Shown here piece by piece: positions 8,517 through 15,179 of a DNA stretch of 64,000 nucleotides. The notes below the pieces were generated by a model. The model saw only the letters and a program-made list of their open reading frames with translations, was not told where the DNA came from and ran no database searches. The DNA is from Oscillospiraceae bacterium (GTDB taxonomy: Bacteria > Bacillota > Clostridia > Oscillospirales > Oscillospiraceae), in contig CACZPK010000023.1 in assembly GCA_902783035.1 (NCBI GenBank), positions 62,001 to 126,000 on the forward strand. Direction: 5' to 3'. Each line of letters begins with the position of its first letter. Position 1 is the stretch's first letter. Both the position numbers and the translations under genes were made by a program.

Positions 8517-9191
8517 TCAGGTGTTATCTGCCATATACAAGGCAAACGCGGCAAGCGTAAATCCGTCCGAAATCGCGCCGGCGCGAATTTTGTCGGACAG
8601 TTCGCTCTGACTCAGAAGTTCCAGCGATTCGATCCCCTCATAACCCTTTCGGCTGCACAAACAGTCCACTTCGCAGCAAAAGACCTCCGCCTTTGTGCCG
8701 AGGATACCGCTGTCTGCCGCAACCGTACCGAGCCGTTTGATGTTTTTGACCTCTTGCGCGCCAATCTCCTCATGCAGTTCTTTGCAAAGGTTGTCCCGCC
8801 CGGATATGCCGACTTCACCAAAACCGCGTGGAAAGCTCAACATATACTCCCGCAGTGCATGACGGTACTGCCGCAGCAGCACAAAACGACCCTGATAAAC
8901 GGGAATCGCTACCACCGCACCGCTTGCGACCGCGGGCAGCATGCGTTCATAGGAAAAGGGTTTTCCGGAACCGGCAGCGTCCCCCTCGGCAACCTGCCGG
9001 ACAAGATCGACGACCAGCAGATGATAGGGACTTTCGTAAAGCACCCCAAGTCGTTTTCCGGTCGTTTCGCAATAGGCGTCCACTGTGTCGGGATCTGTGA
9101 TGATTTCCAGCATGCCCTGTTGAAAGGCTGCCGGACGCTGCTCGCGCAGTTCCATATAGCGCACCCATGCATGTGTTTCGTGATACCGCAT
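8517..9191 (-). CDS. Nudix hydrolase (ADP-ribose pyrophosphatase-like)
   Basis: The protein is a cytoplasmic Nudix hydrolase that probably cleaves a nucleoside diphosphate linked to another group, ADP-sugar being the likeliest class. The Nudix helix is KELHEEIGA at about residues 138-146, after FPRGFGEVGISGRDNLC; the KELHEE acidic residues needed for metal binding are present, but the first glutamate of the G-x5-E part is not in its usual place. The preceding VVAIPVYQGRFVLLRQYRHAL matches the substrate-side strand of ADP-ribose pyrophosphatases. It has an N-terminal extension of about 85 residues without clear homology. Its ATG overlaps the upstream stop codon (TGATG), so the two genes are translated together. 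Confidence 0.8.
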   Translation of the reverse strand: MRYHETHAWVRYMELREQRPAAFQQGMLEIITDPDTVDAYCETTGKRLGVLYESPYHLLVVDLVRQVAEGDAAGSGKPFSYERMLPAVASGAVVAIPVYQGRFVLLRQYRHALREYMLSFPRGFGEVGISGRDNLCKELHEEIGAQEVKNIKRLGTVAADSGILGTKAEVFCCEVDCLCSRKGYEGIESLELLSQSELSDKIRAGAISDGFTLAAFALYMADNT

Positions 9192-10621
9192 CAGTTAGTC
9201 CCTCCATTTTGTGCACGGTCTTCCTTTTTCAGCTCGAAAAGAATCTTGTTTTCATAAACGCCGTCGACGATCTGCCCGACGGTTTCCAGAATATCCGGCA
9301 GAGAGAAACGGGAGAACAAGTCCGAAGAAATGAGTCCAAAAAAGACAATGGAAAGGAAATTCAGCAGCAGCTTTCCGGCAATTCCGACCTCTGCCCCCAG
9401 CCATCCGGTCACAAACTCCTGCACTTCATTGAGGATATAGCTGATAACCACAAACTCGGCCGCATACATTCCCGCCAGCAGCAGGTTATAGCGCATGCTG
9501 CGATCGGAGAGCTTCAGCCAGCTCTTCCGCTGACGCATGACTCGCTCCTCACGGGTCTTTCCCTGTATATCCGGTGCAGCCTTTTGGCTGTGCTTCCGGG
9601 CAAATTTGACATTCCTGCGCACCAGATTGAGCGCCGTTGTCCAATCGGGCAGGTGTGCGGGCACGGAGATTTCGGTCTGGGCATTCTTTCGCGCGTCATC
9701 CTGCCGGTGAAAAATATGTCTGCCTTTTAAAGCGTCATCCCAATAGCGCTCCATGTCCGTGCAAAACTGCCGGCGGAAATCATCCGGGTCATCACTCGCA
9801 TAACGTTTTTCCACACCGGAAACGCTGTCTTCGACGGCGTAGTTGTAACACAGGTCAATAATGGCCTCCGCCGCATTCGTCTCTTCCGAATCAGGTTCCG
9901 CATTCAACAGATCATACCAGACGCTTCGCCGCTGCAGCTCTTTCCGGCTCACCCCCGCGGATACGCGTTGCAGCACGGCCATGCCGCGTGCCAGAACCTT
10001 CTCCGTCTCGGTTGCTTCCTGTGCGTCCGCCTGCATTCGCCCGACCTGCTCCCAGTAGTCCATAAGGCTCCTCATATCGTCCTTCTTTTGTTGATGATTG
10101 GACGTCTCGCTCCGGCTGAGCAGAAGAATCAATTCAACATACCGGTACAAAAAAGTATATTTTTCGGCATACGCAGGCTTCGCCAGCGCCTTTTCTTTGA
10201 ACAATTGGACATCGCTGTATTGAATGGCGTGGTAAACATCCTCCAGTACCGCTCCATCGTAATCGTCCAGCGGGGCCAAAGAGAAATAGAAGGTCTGATT
10301 TGTCGAATGCTTTCCGCTTTTCCATTCCGCAAACTGATGCATACAGCCTTCAAGGTGTTTCAATACGTATTGCGCCGCCGTGCGTTGTCCAGCGTACAAA
10401 GATACCTGGATCCGCCCCAGCCGGCACAATTCCATAATGGCCTTGCAGGTCGCTTCGTCTTTCAGTCCCGCCCAAAACGCCGCGGAATCCGAAATCTGGT
10501 TATACGCTAAAATCACGGTGTTTCCGTTTAAGACGATCTCACGAAACAACGCGTTTTGTCCTGCCGCGATTTCCTGTTCGGAATTACGTACGGAATCCAG
10601 TTCAAACAGGTAGATGTTCAT
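9191..10621 (-). CDS. Uncharacterised protein with C-terminal membrane segments
   Basis: I do not recognise this family. The 476-residue product begins MNIYLFELDSVRNSEQEI and is mostly soluble and alpha-helical, with a charged central part (about 190-330). Near the C-terminus are two hydrophobic stretches (YNLLLAGMYAAEFVVISYIL and AGKLLLNFLSIVFFGLIS) that probably anchor it in the membrane, followed by a short charged tail. There is no signal peptide. The start has GGGAG nine bases upstream. It is cotranscribed with the Nudix gene through a TGATG overlap, which suggests a common role in nucleotide-sugar or nucleotide turnover, but this is only inference from context. Confidence 0.6.
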   Translation of the reverse strand: MNIYLFELDSVRNSEQEIAAGQNALFREIVLNGNTVILAYNQISDSAAFWAGLKDEATCKAIMELCRLGRIQVSLYAGQRTAAQYVLKHLEGCMHQFAEWKSGKHSTNQTFYFSLAPLDDYDGAVLEDVYHAIQYSDVQLFKEKALAKPAYAEKYTFLYRYVELILLLSRSETSNHQQKKDDMRSLMDYWEQVGRMQADAQEATETEKVLARGMAVLQRVSAGVSRKELQRRSVWYDLLNAEPDSEETNAAEAIIDLCYNYAVEDSVSGVEKRYASDDPDDFRRQFCTDMERYWDDALKGRHIFHRQDDARKNAQTEISVPAHLPDWTTALNLVRRNVKFARKHSQKAAPDIQGKTREERVMRQRKSWLKLSDRSMRYNLLLAGMYAAEFVVISYILNEVQEFVTGWLGAEVGIAGKLLLNFLSIVFFGLISSDLFSRFSLPDILETVGQIVDGVYENKILFELKKEDRAQNGGTN

Positions 10622-10694
10622 TTCATTTTACTCCCATAGGTTGATTAAAGATAGGAGATATGCGGTCGGGCCGCTCTCGGGCCGGTGCAATGCG

Positions 10695-11327
10695 TCAGAT
10701 CCCTTTGCGATAGAGGAGATAGGAGTAAATGCACGGCGCGAAAATCATGATGACAACCAACGTCAGAAACAGGCCCGTGCTCCACCAGTGCATCAGAGAA
10801 AAGCATACGATCGCCACACCGCTGAGCACCCACAGAAAACCCGCGACACGATGTGTCCGGTTCCAGTTTTCCTCGCTTGCAAGCGTCCAGGGCAGCCGGA
10901 TTCCCATTGTGTAGCTTTGCTTGGTTTTGGGCAGATAGTTGCCGATCACAAGAAACAGCAAGCCGGTCAGCAGCGGAGCGGCGGTCTCGATGTGCATATC
11001 ATAGCCCAGTGCATGGCCCAGCAAGGCCGCGCTGACCAAAACGGAGAGCAGCGGGGTGACCCAAATGGAAATCGTGCGCAGCACCGGACTCATGTTCTTC
11101 TTTTTGGGATCGGTGGAAAGCGCGAGCTGCACCAGCAGGTTAGCTCCCGCCATGATACCGGGTATTCCGAACACGGCAAAGGCGCGGCTGGACCAGCCGT
11201 TTTCCTCCCCATTCACTCCGAAGTGCGTCGCAATGGTTTCCGGCAGGGCATCATACAGCGCAACACCCGCCAGAATGGGCAGCAGACAGATAAATGTGGT
11301 GAGCAGCAGCTCTTTCTTAGCTTTCAT
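10695..11327 (-). CDS. SdpI-family membrane protein (DUF1648 plus SdpI domains)
   Basis: The 210-residue protein has six hydrophobic stretches. The first part (LPETIATHFGVNGEENGWSS) is a DUF1648 motif and the C-terminal half (IGNYLPKTKQSYTMGIRLPW followed by TLASEENWNRTHRVAGFLWV) is the SdpI signature. In Bacillus, SdpI gives immunity to the killing factor SdpC and also sequesters the repressor SdpR. Here the gene overlaps the preceding ArsR-type regulator by 11 bases, the same pairing as sdpR-sdpI, but no toxin gene is present. It may be a sensor or immunity protein against foreign peptides. Confident for family, less for function. Confidence 0.85.
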   Translation of the reverse strand: MKAKKELLLTTFICLLPILAGVALYDALPETIATHFGVNGEENGWSSRAFAVFGIPGIMAGANLLVQLALSTDPKKKNMSPVLRTISIWVTPLLSVLVSAALLGHALGYDMHIETAAPLLTGLLFLVIGNYLPKTKQSYTMGIRLPWTLASEENWNRTHRVAGFLWVLSGVAIVCFSLMHWWSTGLFLTLVVIMIFAPCIYSYLLYRKGI

Positions 11328-11595
11328 GATTATGATCCCCCTTCAGTTCCTGCAGCCAGAGCAGAACCTCTTCCAAAACAGAGGCATTCAGGCTGTAATA
11401 AATATAGTTTTTCTCACGCTTTTCAAAAATAAGCCCCGCGTTTTTCAGCTGCGAAAGGTGATATGAAACAGATGCTCCCGCCATGTCGAAATGCGCGGCA
11501 ATATCACCGGCGGTCATGCTCCCGTTCTTGAGCATATTCAATATTTCGCGCCGCGCAGGGTCGCCGAGCGCTTTCATGGTTTCGCTGAATCCCAT
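11317..11595 (-). CDS. ArsR-family repressor (SdpR-like)
   Basis: A 92-residue winged-helix repressor of the ArsR/SdpR type. The sequence MKALGDPARREILNMLKNGS, then MTAGDIAAHFDMAGASVSYH with LSQLKNAGLI, shows the HTH; the C-terminal KREKNYIYYSLN is the wing. No metal-binding ELCVCD motif is present, so it fits the metal-independent SdpR branch. I chose MGFSETMKAL at 11595, with AAGGAGG upstream; the frame extends to 11667 but would run across the promoter. Two matching inverted repeats flank its promoter, so it very probably represses itself and the downstream SdpI gene. Confidence 0.88.
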   Translation of the reverse strand: MGFSETMKALGDPARREILNMLKNGSMTAGDIAAHFDMAGASVSYHLSQLKNAGLIFEKREKNYIYYSLNASVLEEVLLWLQELKGDHNHES

Positions 11596-11616
11596 GCCGT
11601 TTCCCGCCTCCTTGGT

Positions 11617-11694
11617 ATTTAGAATTTTTTCTAAATACTTTCTAGCACAGCAGAAAGCATCTGTCAAGAGGAATTTAGAAATTTATCTAAATTC
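11617..11694 (-). promoter_or_regulatory. Promoter of the sdpR-like operon with two flanking operators
   Basis: On the minus strand TTGACA (11667-11662), 17 bases and TAGAAA (11644-11639) form the promoter. Inverted repeat 1, GAATTTAGA-6-TCTAAATTC, is at 11671-11694 upstream; inverted repeat 2, ATTTAGAA-4-TTCTAAAT, is at 11617-11636 near the start of transcription. They share the core TTTAGA...TCTAAA and bracket the promoter, as expected for autorepression. Confidence 0.75.
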
Positions 11695-11708
11695 TATGCA
11701 GGGCAAAA

Positions 11709-11740
11709 AGGCCCGGCGCCTGTGTGATACAGGCGCCGGG
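11709..11740 (-). terminator. Terminator of the TrpXYZ-type operon
   Basis: An 11-bp perfect stem CCCGGCGCCTG (11712-11722 with 11730-11740, 7-base loop) is followed on the minus strand by CCTTTTTGCCC, that is an intrinsic terminator about 50 bases after the ATPase gene. Confidence 0.8.
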
Positions 11741-11787
11741 TACGGGATCGTTGGTTTTAGCCGCAGGCGGAGGGCTTGCCGCCCGCC

Positions 11788-12582
11788 TCAGGAGAGCAGC
11801 ACGGAGTCCGTCTCCTCCTGCACGCCGGCGAGCGCGGCAAAGCGGTCGAGCAAGTCGCGCTTGGTGAGGTGCTTTTTCTCCTCTCCGGCAATGTCGAGAA
11901 TGATCTTGCCCTGGTGCATCATAATGAGACGGTTGCCGTGTTTGATGGCGTCGCTCATGTTATGCGTGATCATCAGGGCGGTGAGGTTGTTTTCCGTCAC
12001 AAGTCTGTCGGACAGTTCCAGCACCTTTGCCGCCGTAGCGGGATCGAGCGCCGCCGTATGCTCGTCGAGCAGCAGCAGCTTCGGCTTGCGCAGCGTTGCC
12101 ATCAGCAGTGTCACGGCCTGTCGCTGTCCGCCGGAGAGCAGGCCGACTTTAACGCTCAGTCGGTCCTCCAACCCAAGACCCAGCGTCGCGAGCTTCTCAC
12201 GGTATATCTCCCGCTCATCCTTGGCAATGCCCCAGCGCAACGCGCGCTTTTGTCCTCTGCGCAACGCAAGGGCGAGGTTCTCTTCCAACCACATGTCCGG
12301 CGCGGTGCCGAGCATCGGATCCTGAAACACCCTGCCGATGAAGGGGGCGCGCTGATAATCGGGCAGGGCGGTCACGTCGGTTCCGTCGATGGTGATGCGT
12401 CCCTCATCCACCGGCCATGTGCCGGCGATGGCATTGAGCATTGTCGATTTGCCGGCGCCGTTGCCGCCGATGACCGTGACAAACTCGCCGGGTGCGAGGT
12501 GCAGGCTTAACCGGTCGAGCGCCTTCTTCTCGTTGATGGTGCCGGGGTTAAATGTCTTGGAGATGTGTTCGACGCGCAGCAT
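11788..12582 (-). CDS. Amino-acid ABC importer ATPase (TrpZ type)
   Basis: This is the ATP-hydrolysing subunit of an importer of the TrpXYZ class. It shows Walker A GGNGAGKS (about 39-46), the Q-loop VFQDP, the signature LLSGGQRQAVTL, Walker B LLLLDEHTAALDP and the switch His in MITHNMSDAIKHG. In place of the usual DEP it has DEH, which is typical of this subfamily. The start overlaps the permease stop (TGATG). It works at the cytoplasmic face of the membrane with the permease encoded just upstream. Regulation comes from the leader region in front of the binding-protein gene. The substrate is inferred from the leader peptide to be tyrosine and/or phenylalanine rather than tryptophan. Confidence 0.88.
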   Translation of the reverse strand: MLRVEHISKTFNPGTINEKKALDRLSLHLAPGEFVTVIGGNGAGKSTMLNAIAGTWPVDEGRITIDGTDVTALPDYQRAPFIGRVFQDPMLGTAPDMWLEENLALALRRGQKRALRWGIAKDEREIYREKLATLGLGLEDRLSVKVGLLSGGQRQAVTLLMATLRKPKLLLLDEHTAALDPATAAKVLELSDRLVTENNLTALMITHNMSDAIKHGNRLIMMHQGKIILDIAGEEKKHLTKRDLLDRFAALAGVQEETDSVLLS

Positions 12583-13541
12583 CAGCCCTCGCCTCCTTCT
12601 TTTTTCGCCAAAGCACCCGCATGATGGAAGGAATTTCTGCGTTTCTGTCGCAGATACGGCACGGCAAGAAATGCCGCAACCACAATGGCAGTGAGCAGCT
12701 TCATATCGTTCGCGGGGAACTTAAGCCACAGCACGAACACATACACAAGGTAGTAAACAATGCCGCCGATGACCGTGAACAGCAGTCGCAGATAGAAGTT
12801 CAGATGCTTGCCGCCCACCAATTCGCCCAGCACCTCGCCGATGATAACGGCAGCCAGGCCGATGACGATGGCACCGCGGCCCATATTGACGTCGGCAAAG
12901 CCCTGATACTGCGCAAGCATCCCGCCGGAGAGGGCGACCAGCGCGTTGGAATACGCCAACCCGAGGATCTTCATACGGTCGGTGTTGATGCCGAGCGCGC
13001 GGCTCATCGCAGCGTTGTTGCCCGTGGCACGGAACGCACAGCCGATCTCGGTGCCGAAGTACCAGTAGAGCACGAGCGGCAACAGCACACAGAACACAGC
13101 CATGATGCCAATGGTTCGCCACAGGAGCATGGCATTCGAAGTAATGCGCAGCGCTGTCTGATTGACGTTGATCGCCTGATTCGCCTTGCCCATGATATTG
13201 AGGTTGACGGAGTACAACGATATTTGCGTCAGGATACCGGCAAGGATGGCAGGGATGCCGAGTTTGGTGTGCAGAATGCCCGTCACCCATCCGGCGATCA
13301 GGCCGGAGACCAGCGCAACCAGCAGCGTAAGCTCCGGATTCCAGCCGTGCAGGATCAGCATGATGCTCACCGCGCCGCCGGTTGCAAATGAACCGTCCAC
13401 GCTCAGATCGGCGAGATCCAGAATGCGGAACGTGCAGTAGACGCCCAGCGCCATCACGCCCCAGATAAGCCCCTGTGCAATGCCGCCGGGGCAAGCGCGC
13501 AGCAGCGCCGCGGGATTGAGGGATGCAAAGTAAGTCAACAT
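12582..13541 (-). CDS. Amino-acid ABC importer permease (TrpY type)
   Basis: The 319-residue membrane protein has eight or more hydrophobic helices and belongs to the BPD_transp_2 (LivH/RbsC-like) permease superfamily. The segment GIAQGLIWGVMALGVYCTFR then ILDLADLSVDGSFATGGA is characteristic of the permease found next to ABC_sub_bind-type binding proteins. The cytoplasmic coupling motif is seen in EIGCAFRATGNNAAMSRALG. It lies between the binding protein and the ATPase, overlapping the ATPase start by one base. A hairpin separates it from the binding-protein gene, likely lowering its expression relative to that gene. Confidence 0.88.
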   Translation of the reverse strand: MLTYFASLNPAALLRACPGGIAQGLIWGVMALGVYCTFRILDLADLSVDGSFATGGAVSIMLILHGWNPELTLLVALVSGLIAGWVTGILHTKLGIPAILAGILTQISLYSVNLNIMGKANQAINVNQTALRITSNAMLLWRTIGIMAVFCVLLPLVLYWYFGTEIGCAFRATGNNAAMSRALGINTDRMKILGLAYSNALVALSGGMLAQYQGFADVNMGRGAIVIGLAAVIIGEVLGELVGGKHLNFYLRLLFTVIGGIVYYLVYVFVLWLKFPANDMKLLTAIVVAAFLAVPYLRQKRRNSFHHAGALAKKEGGEG

Positions 13542-13553
13542 GGGAACCTCCGT

Positions 13554-13581
13554 TTCAAAAAAGCGCTTACACTTTTTTGAA
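13554..13581 (-). promoter_or_regulatory. Intercistronic hairpin between binding protein and permease genes
   Basis: A 10-bp stem (TTCAAAAAAG, 8-base loop, CTTTTTTGAA) fills the gap between the two genes. Its 3' arm is T-rich, so it could act as a leaky terminator or mRNA stabiliser that keeps the binding protein in excess. Confidence 0.6.
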
Positions 13582-13582
13582 G

Positions 13583-14641
13583 TTACTGAATCGGCTCATA
13601 GCCCTCCGGCATGGTAAAGCCGATGGCAGCAGCATAGTTCGCGTTGTACTTTTTCACCGGGTTGCTGGCAAAGGCCACGGGCATGGTCGAAACATCCGCG
13701 CCGTCACGCAGGATCTGCACAGCCTGCTCGCCGCAGACGCGGCCGATGTCGTAGTAGCTGATGGAAACGGTGGCAAGGCCGCCGCCCGCGCACATACCCT
13801 CTTCGCCGCAGATGATGGGGATACCGGCCGGGACGCAGACGTTCTGGACGATGGTGATGTTGGACGCCGCAGTGTTGTCGGTGGGAATGTAAAGGGCGTC
13901 ACAATCCGCGATGGCGGCGTTTGTAACGGACTGGATATCGTTGGAATCGGCGAAAGTGAAAACCGAGCACACGACATCGGAAGCGGTCGCTTCCATCGCG
14001 GCAATGAACTCATCACTCTGCATGACGGAGTTCGCCTCGGCGGAGCAGTAAAGGATGGAAACCTTCTTCGCGTCGGGCACCAGCTCCAGCACCAGGTCAA
14101 CATAGAGCTGACCGGGCACATAGTCGGAGGAGCCGGAAACGTTGATGCCGGTGGTGCCGTCGGCGCCAAGCTCCATATCCAGCGCGCTGCCGTAATCGGT
14201 AACGGAGGTGCCGAGCACGGGGATGGTGTTCGTGGCGGAAACCGCAGCCTGCAGTGCGGGCGTGGCGTTCGCCATGATGAGGTCACAGTTGTTGGCAACG
14301 AAACCGCCGACAATGGTGGAGCAGGTCGCGGAGTCGCCCTGCGCGTTCTGCTCGTCAAAGGTGACAGCGTCGCCGAGCGCCTCCGTCAGCGCATCGCGGA
14401 AACCGCGCGTCGCGGCGTCAAGCGCGTCGTGCTGGATCAGCTGGCAAATACCGACGGTGTAGGTTGCACCGGAGGCAGGCGCCGCAGACGGCTGCGCGGC
14501 CGGTGCGGCGGGCGTGGTCTGCGCGGCGCCGGAAGCATCGCTGCCGGAGGCGGCGGAAGGCGTGGATGCGGTGTTGCCGCCGCAGGCGGCGAGGCCAAGG
14601 CACATGATCAGTGCCAGCACAAAAGAGACTAACTTCTTCAT
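13583..14641 (-). CDS. Amino-acid binding lipoprotein (ABC_sub_bind, TrpX type)
   Basis: This is the extracytoplasmic substrate-binding lipoprotein of the importer. It has a signal peptide with lipobox LGLAAC (Cys about 20), then an Ala/Pro/Ser-rich linker of about 40 residues and a two-lobed domain starting YTVGICQLIQHDALDAATRG. Internal motifs NAQGDSATCSTIV, ANATPALQAA and VPAGIPIICGEEGMCAGGGL are characteristic of the ABC_sub_bind family (PF04392), whose Firmicutes members import tryptophan or tyrosine. It is the first structural gene after a leader peptide rich in Tyr and Phe and an intrinsic terminator, so expression should respond to aromatic amino acid supply. Confidence 0.88.
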   Translation of the reverse strand: MKKLVSFVLALIMCLGLAACGGNTASTPSAASGSDASGAAQTTPAAPAAQPSAAPASGATYTVGICQLIQHDALDAATRGFRDALTEALGDAVTFDEQNAQGDSATCSTIVGGFVANNCDLIMANATPALQAAVSATNTIPVLGTSVTDYGSALDMELGADGTTGINVSGSSDYVPGQLYVDLVLELVPDAKKVSILYCSAEANSVMQSDEFIAAMEATASDVVCSVFTFADSNDIQSVTNAAIADCDALYIPTDNTAASNITIVQNVCVPAGIPIICGEEGMCAGGGLATVSISYYDIGRVCGEQAVQILRDGADVSTMPVAFASNPVKKYNANYAAAIGFTMPEGYEPIQ

Positions 14642-14723
14642 AATTCAGATCTCCTTTTGGTCGTTTTGATCGTTGATGATGCTTTTATTATCCTCCCGGC
14701 GGGTCCTCCGGGAAAAGAATATG

Positions 14724-14761
14724 AAAAAAAGCACGGTCCCGCCCGAACTGGACGAGACCGT
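14724..14761 (-). terminator. Attenuator terminator in the leader of the TrpXYZ-type operon
   Basis: On the minus strand ACGGTCTCGTCC, loop AGTTC, GGGCGGGACCGT forms a 12-bp stem followed by GC and TTTTTTT. It lies inside the leader, 27 bases after the leader peptide stop and about 80 bases before the binding-protein start, so transcription must read through it for the transporter to be made. Confidence 0.88.
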
Positions 14762-14788
14762 AATCCTGCCTTCCGCGGGGTCAACGGC

Positions 14789-14878
14789 TCACATTTCCAA
14801 ATCGGGCATGACAAAGTGACGGCTATATCCATAGCCGTATGTAAAGCTGAAAGCCTTGTCGTTTGCCAGCGGACTCAT
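14789..14878 (-). CDS. Aromatic-rich leader peptide (29 aa)
   Basis: A short gene with its own ribosome site (AGGAAAGGAG, 7 bases before the ATG at 14878; an ATG at 14884 is too close to it) encodes MSPLANDKAFSFTYGYGYSR followed by HFVMPDLEM. Within AFSFTYGYGYSRHF six of 14 residues are Phe or Tyr. The codons TAC GGC TAT GGA TAT AGC CGT themselves form a perfect hairpin (ACGGCTAT-GGAT-ATAGCCGT). The stop is followed by an intrinsic terminator and then the aromatic amino-acid importer genes. The layout matches a ribosome-mediated attenuator: scarcity of Tyr/Phe stalls the ribosome at these codons and should prevent terminator formation. Confidence 0.8.
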   Translation of the reverse strand: MSPLANDKAFSFTYGYGYSRHFVMPDLEM

Positions 14879-14904
14879 TGCCATGCTCCTTTCCTGTTTT
14901 CTGC

Positions 14905-14933
14905 ATCATAACGCTTTAATGCGTCAAAGTCAA
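14905..14933 (-). promoter_or_regulatory. Sigma-A type promoter for the leader and TrpXYZ-type operon
   Basis: On the minus strand TTGACT (14933-14928), 17 bases and TATGAT (14910-14905). Transcription would begin near 14898, just ahead of the leader peptide ribosome site, giving a leader of about 255 bases. Confidence 0.75.
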
Positions 14934-15052
14934 TTGGCAAGGATGTCAAAATGTATTTCCGCCGCTCATCCGGAATTGTCGCTCCTTCACAACGATTTGT
15001 GTATCTGAGCCGCTTTTCCCGACATTCTCCACGTCTAAATCAGGTTTTGCTA

Positions 15053-15081
15053 TTGAAATTCCGCCCGATCAATTTTATTAT
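15053..15081 (+). promoter_or_regulatory. Sigma-A type promoter for the sensor kinase gene
   Basis: TTGAAA (15053-15058), 17 bases and TATTAT (15076-15081), about 95 bases before the kinase start. Confidence 0.6.
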
Positions 15082-15179
15082 TTTAATGTATAGACACCCA
15101 TACCGCCATATTTTCCAATATCTGACGCAATCATCACACATGCAGGTTGCTGCAAAAGTTGAATAAGGACGGTACGCCT

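Noticed and set aside
14724..14761. A T-box riboswitch upstream of the TrpXYZ-type operon
   Set aside because: GGGCGGGACCGTG looks a little like the T-box core, but it is one arm of a perfect terminator, and the leader is filled by a peptide gene with no room for a specifier stem.
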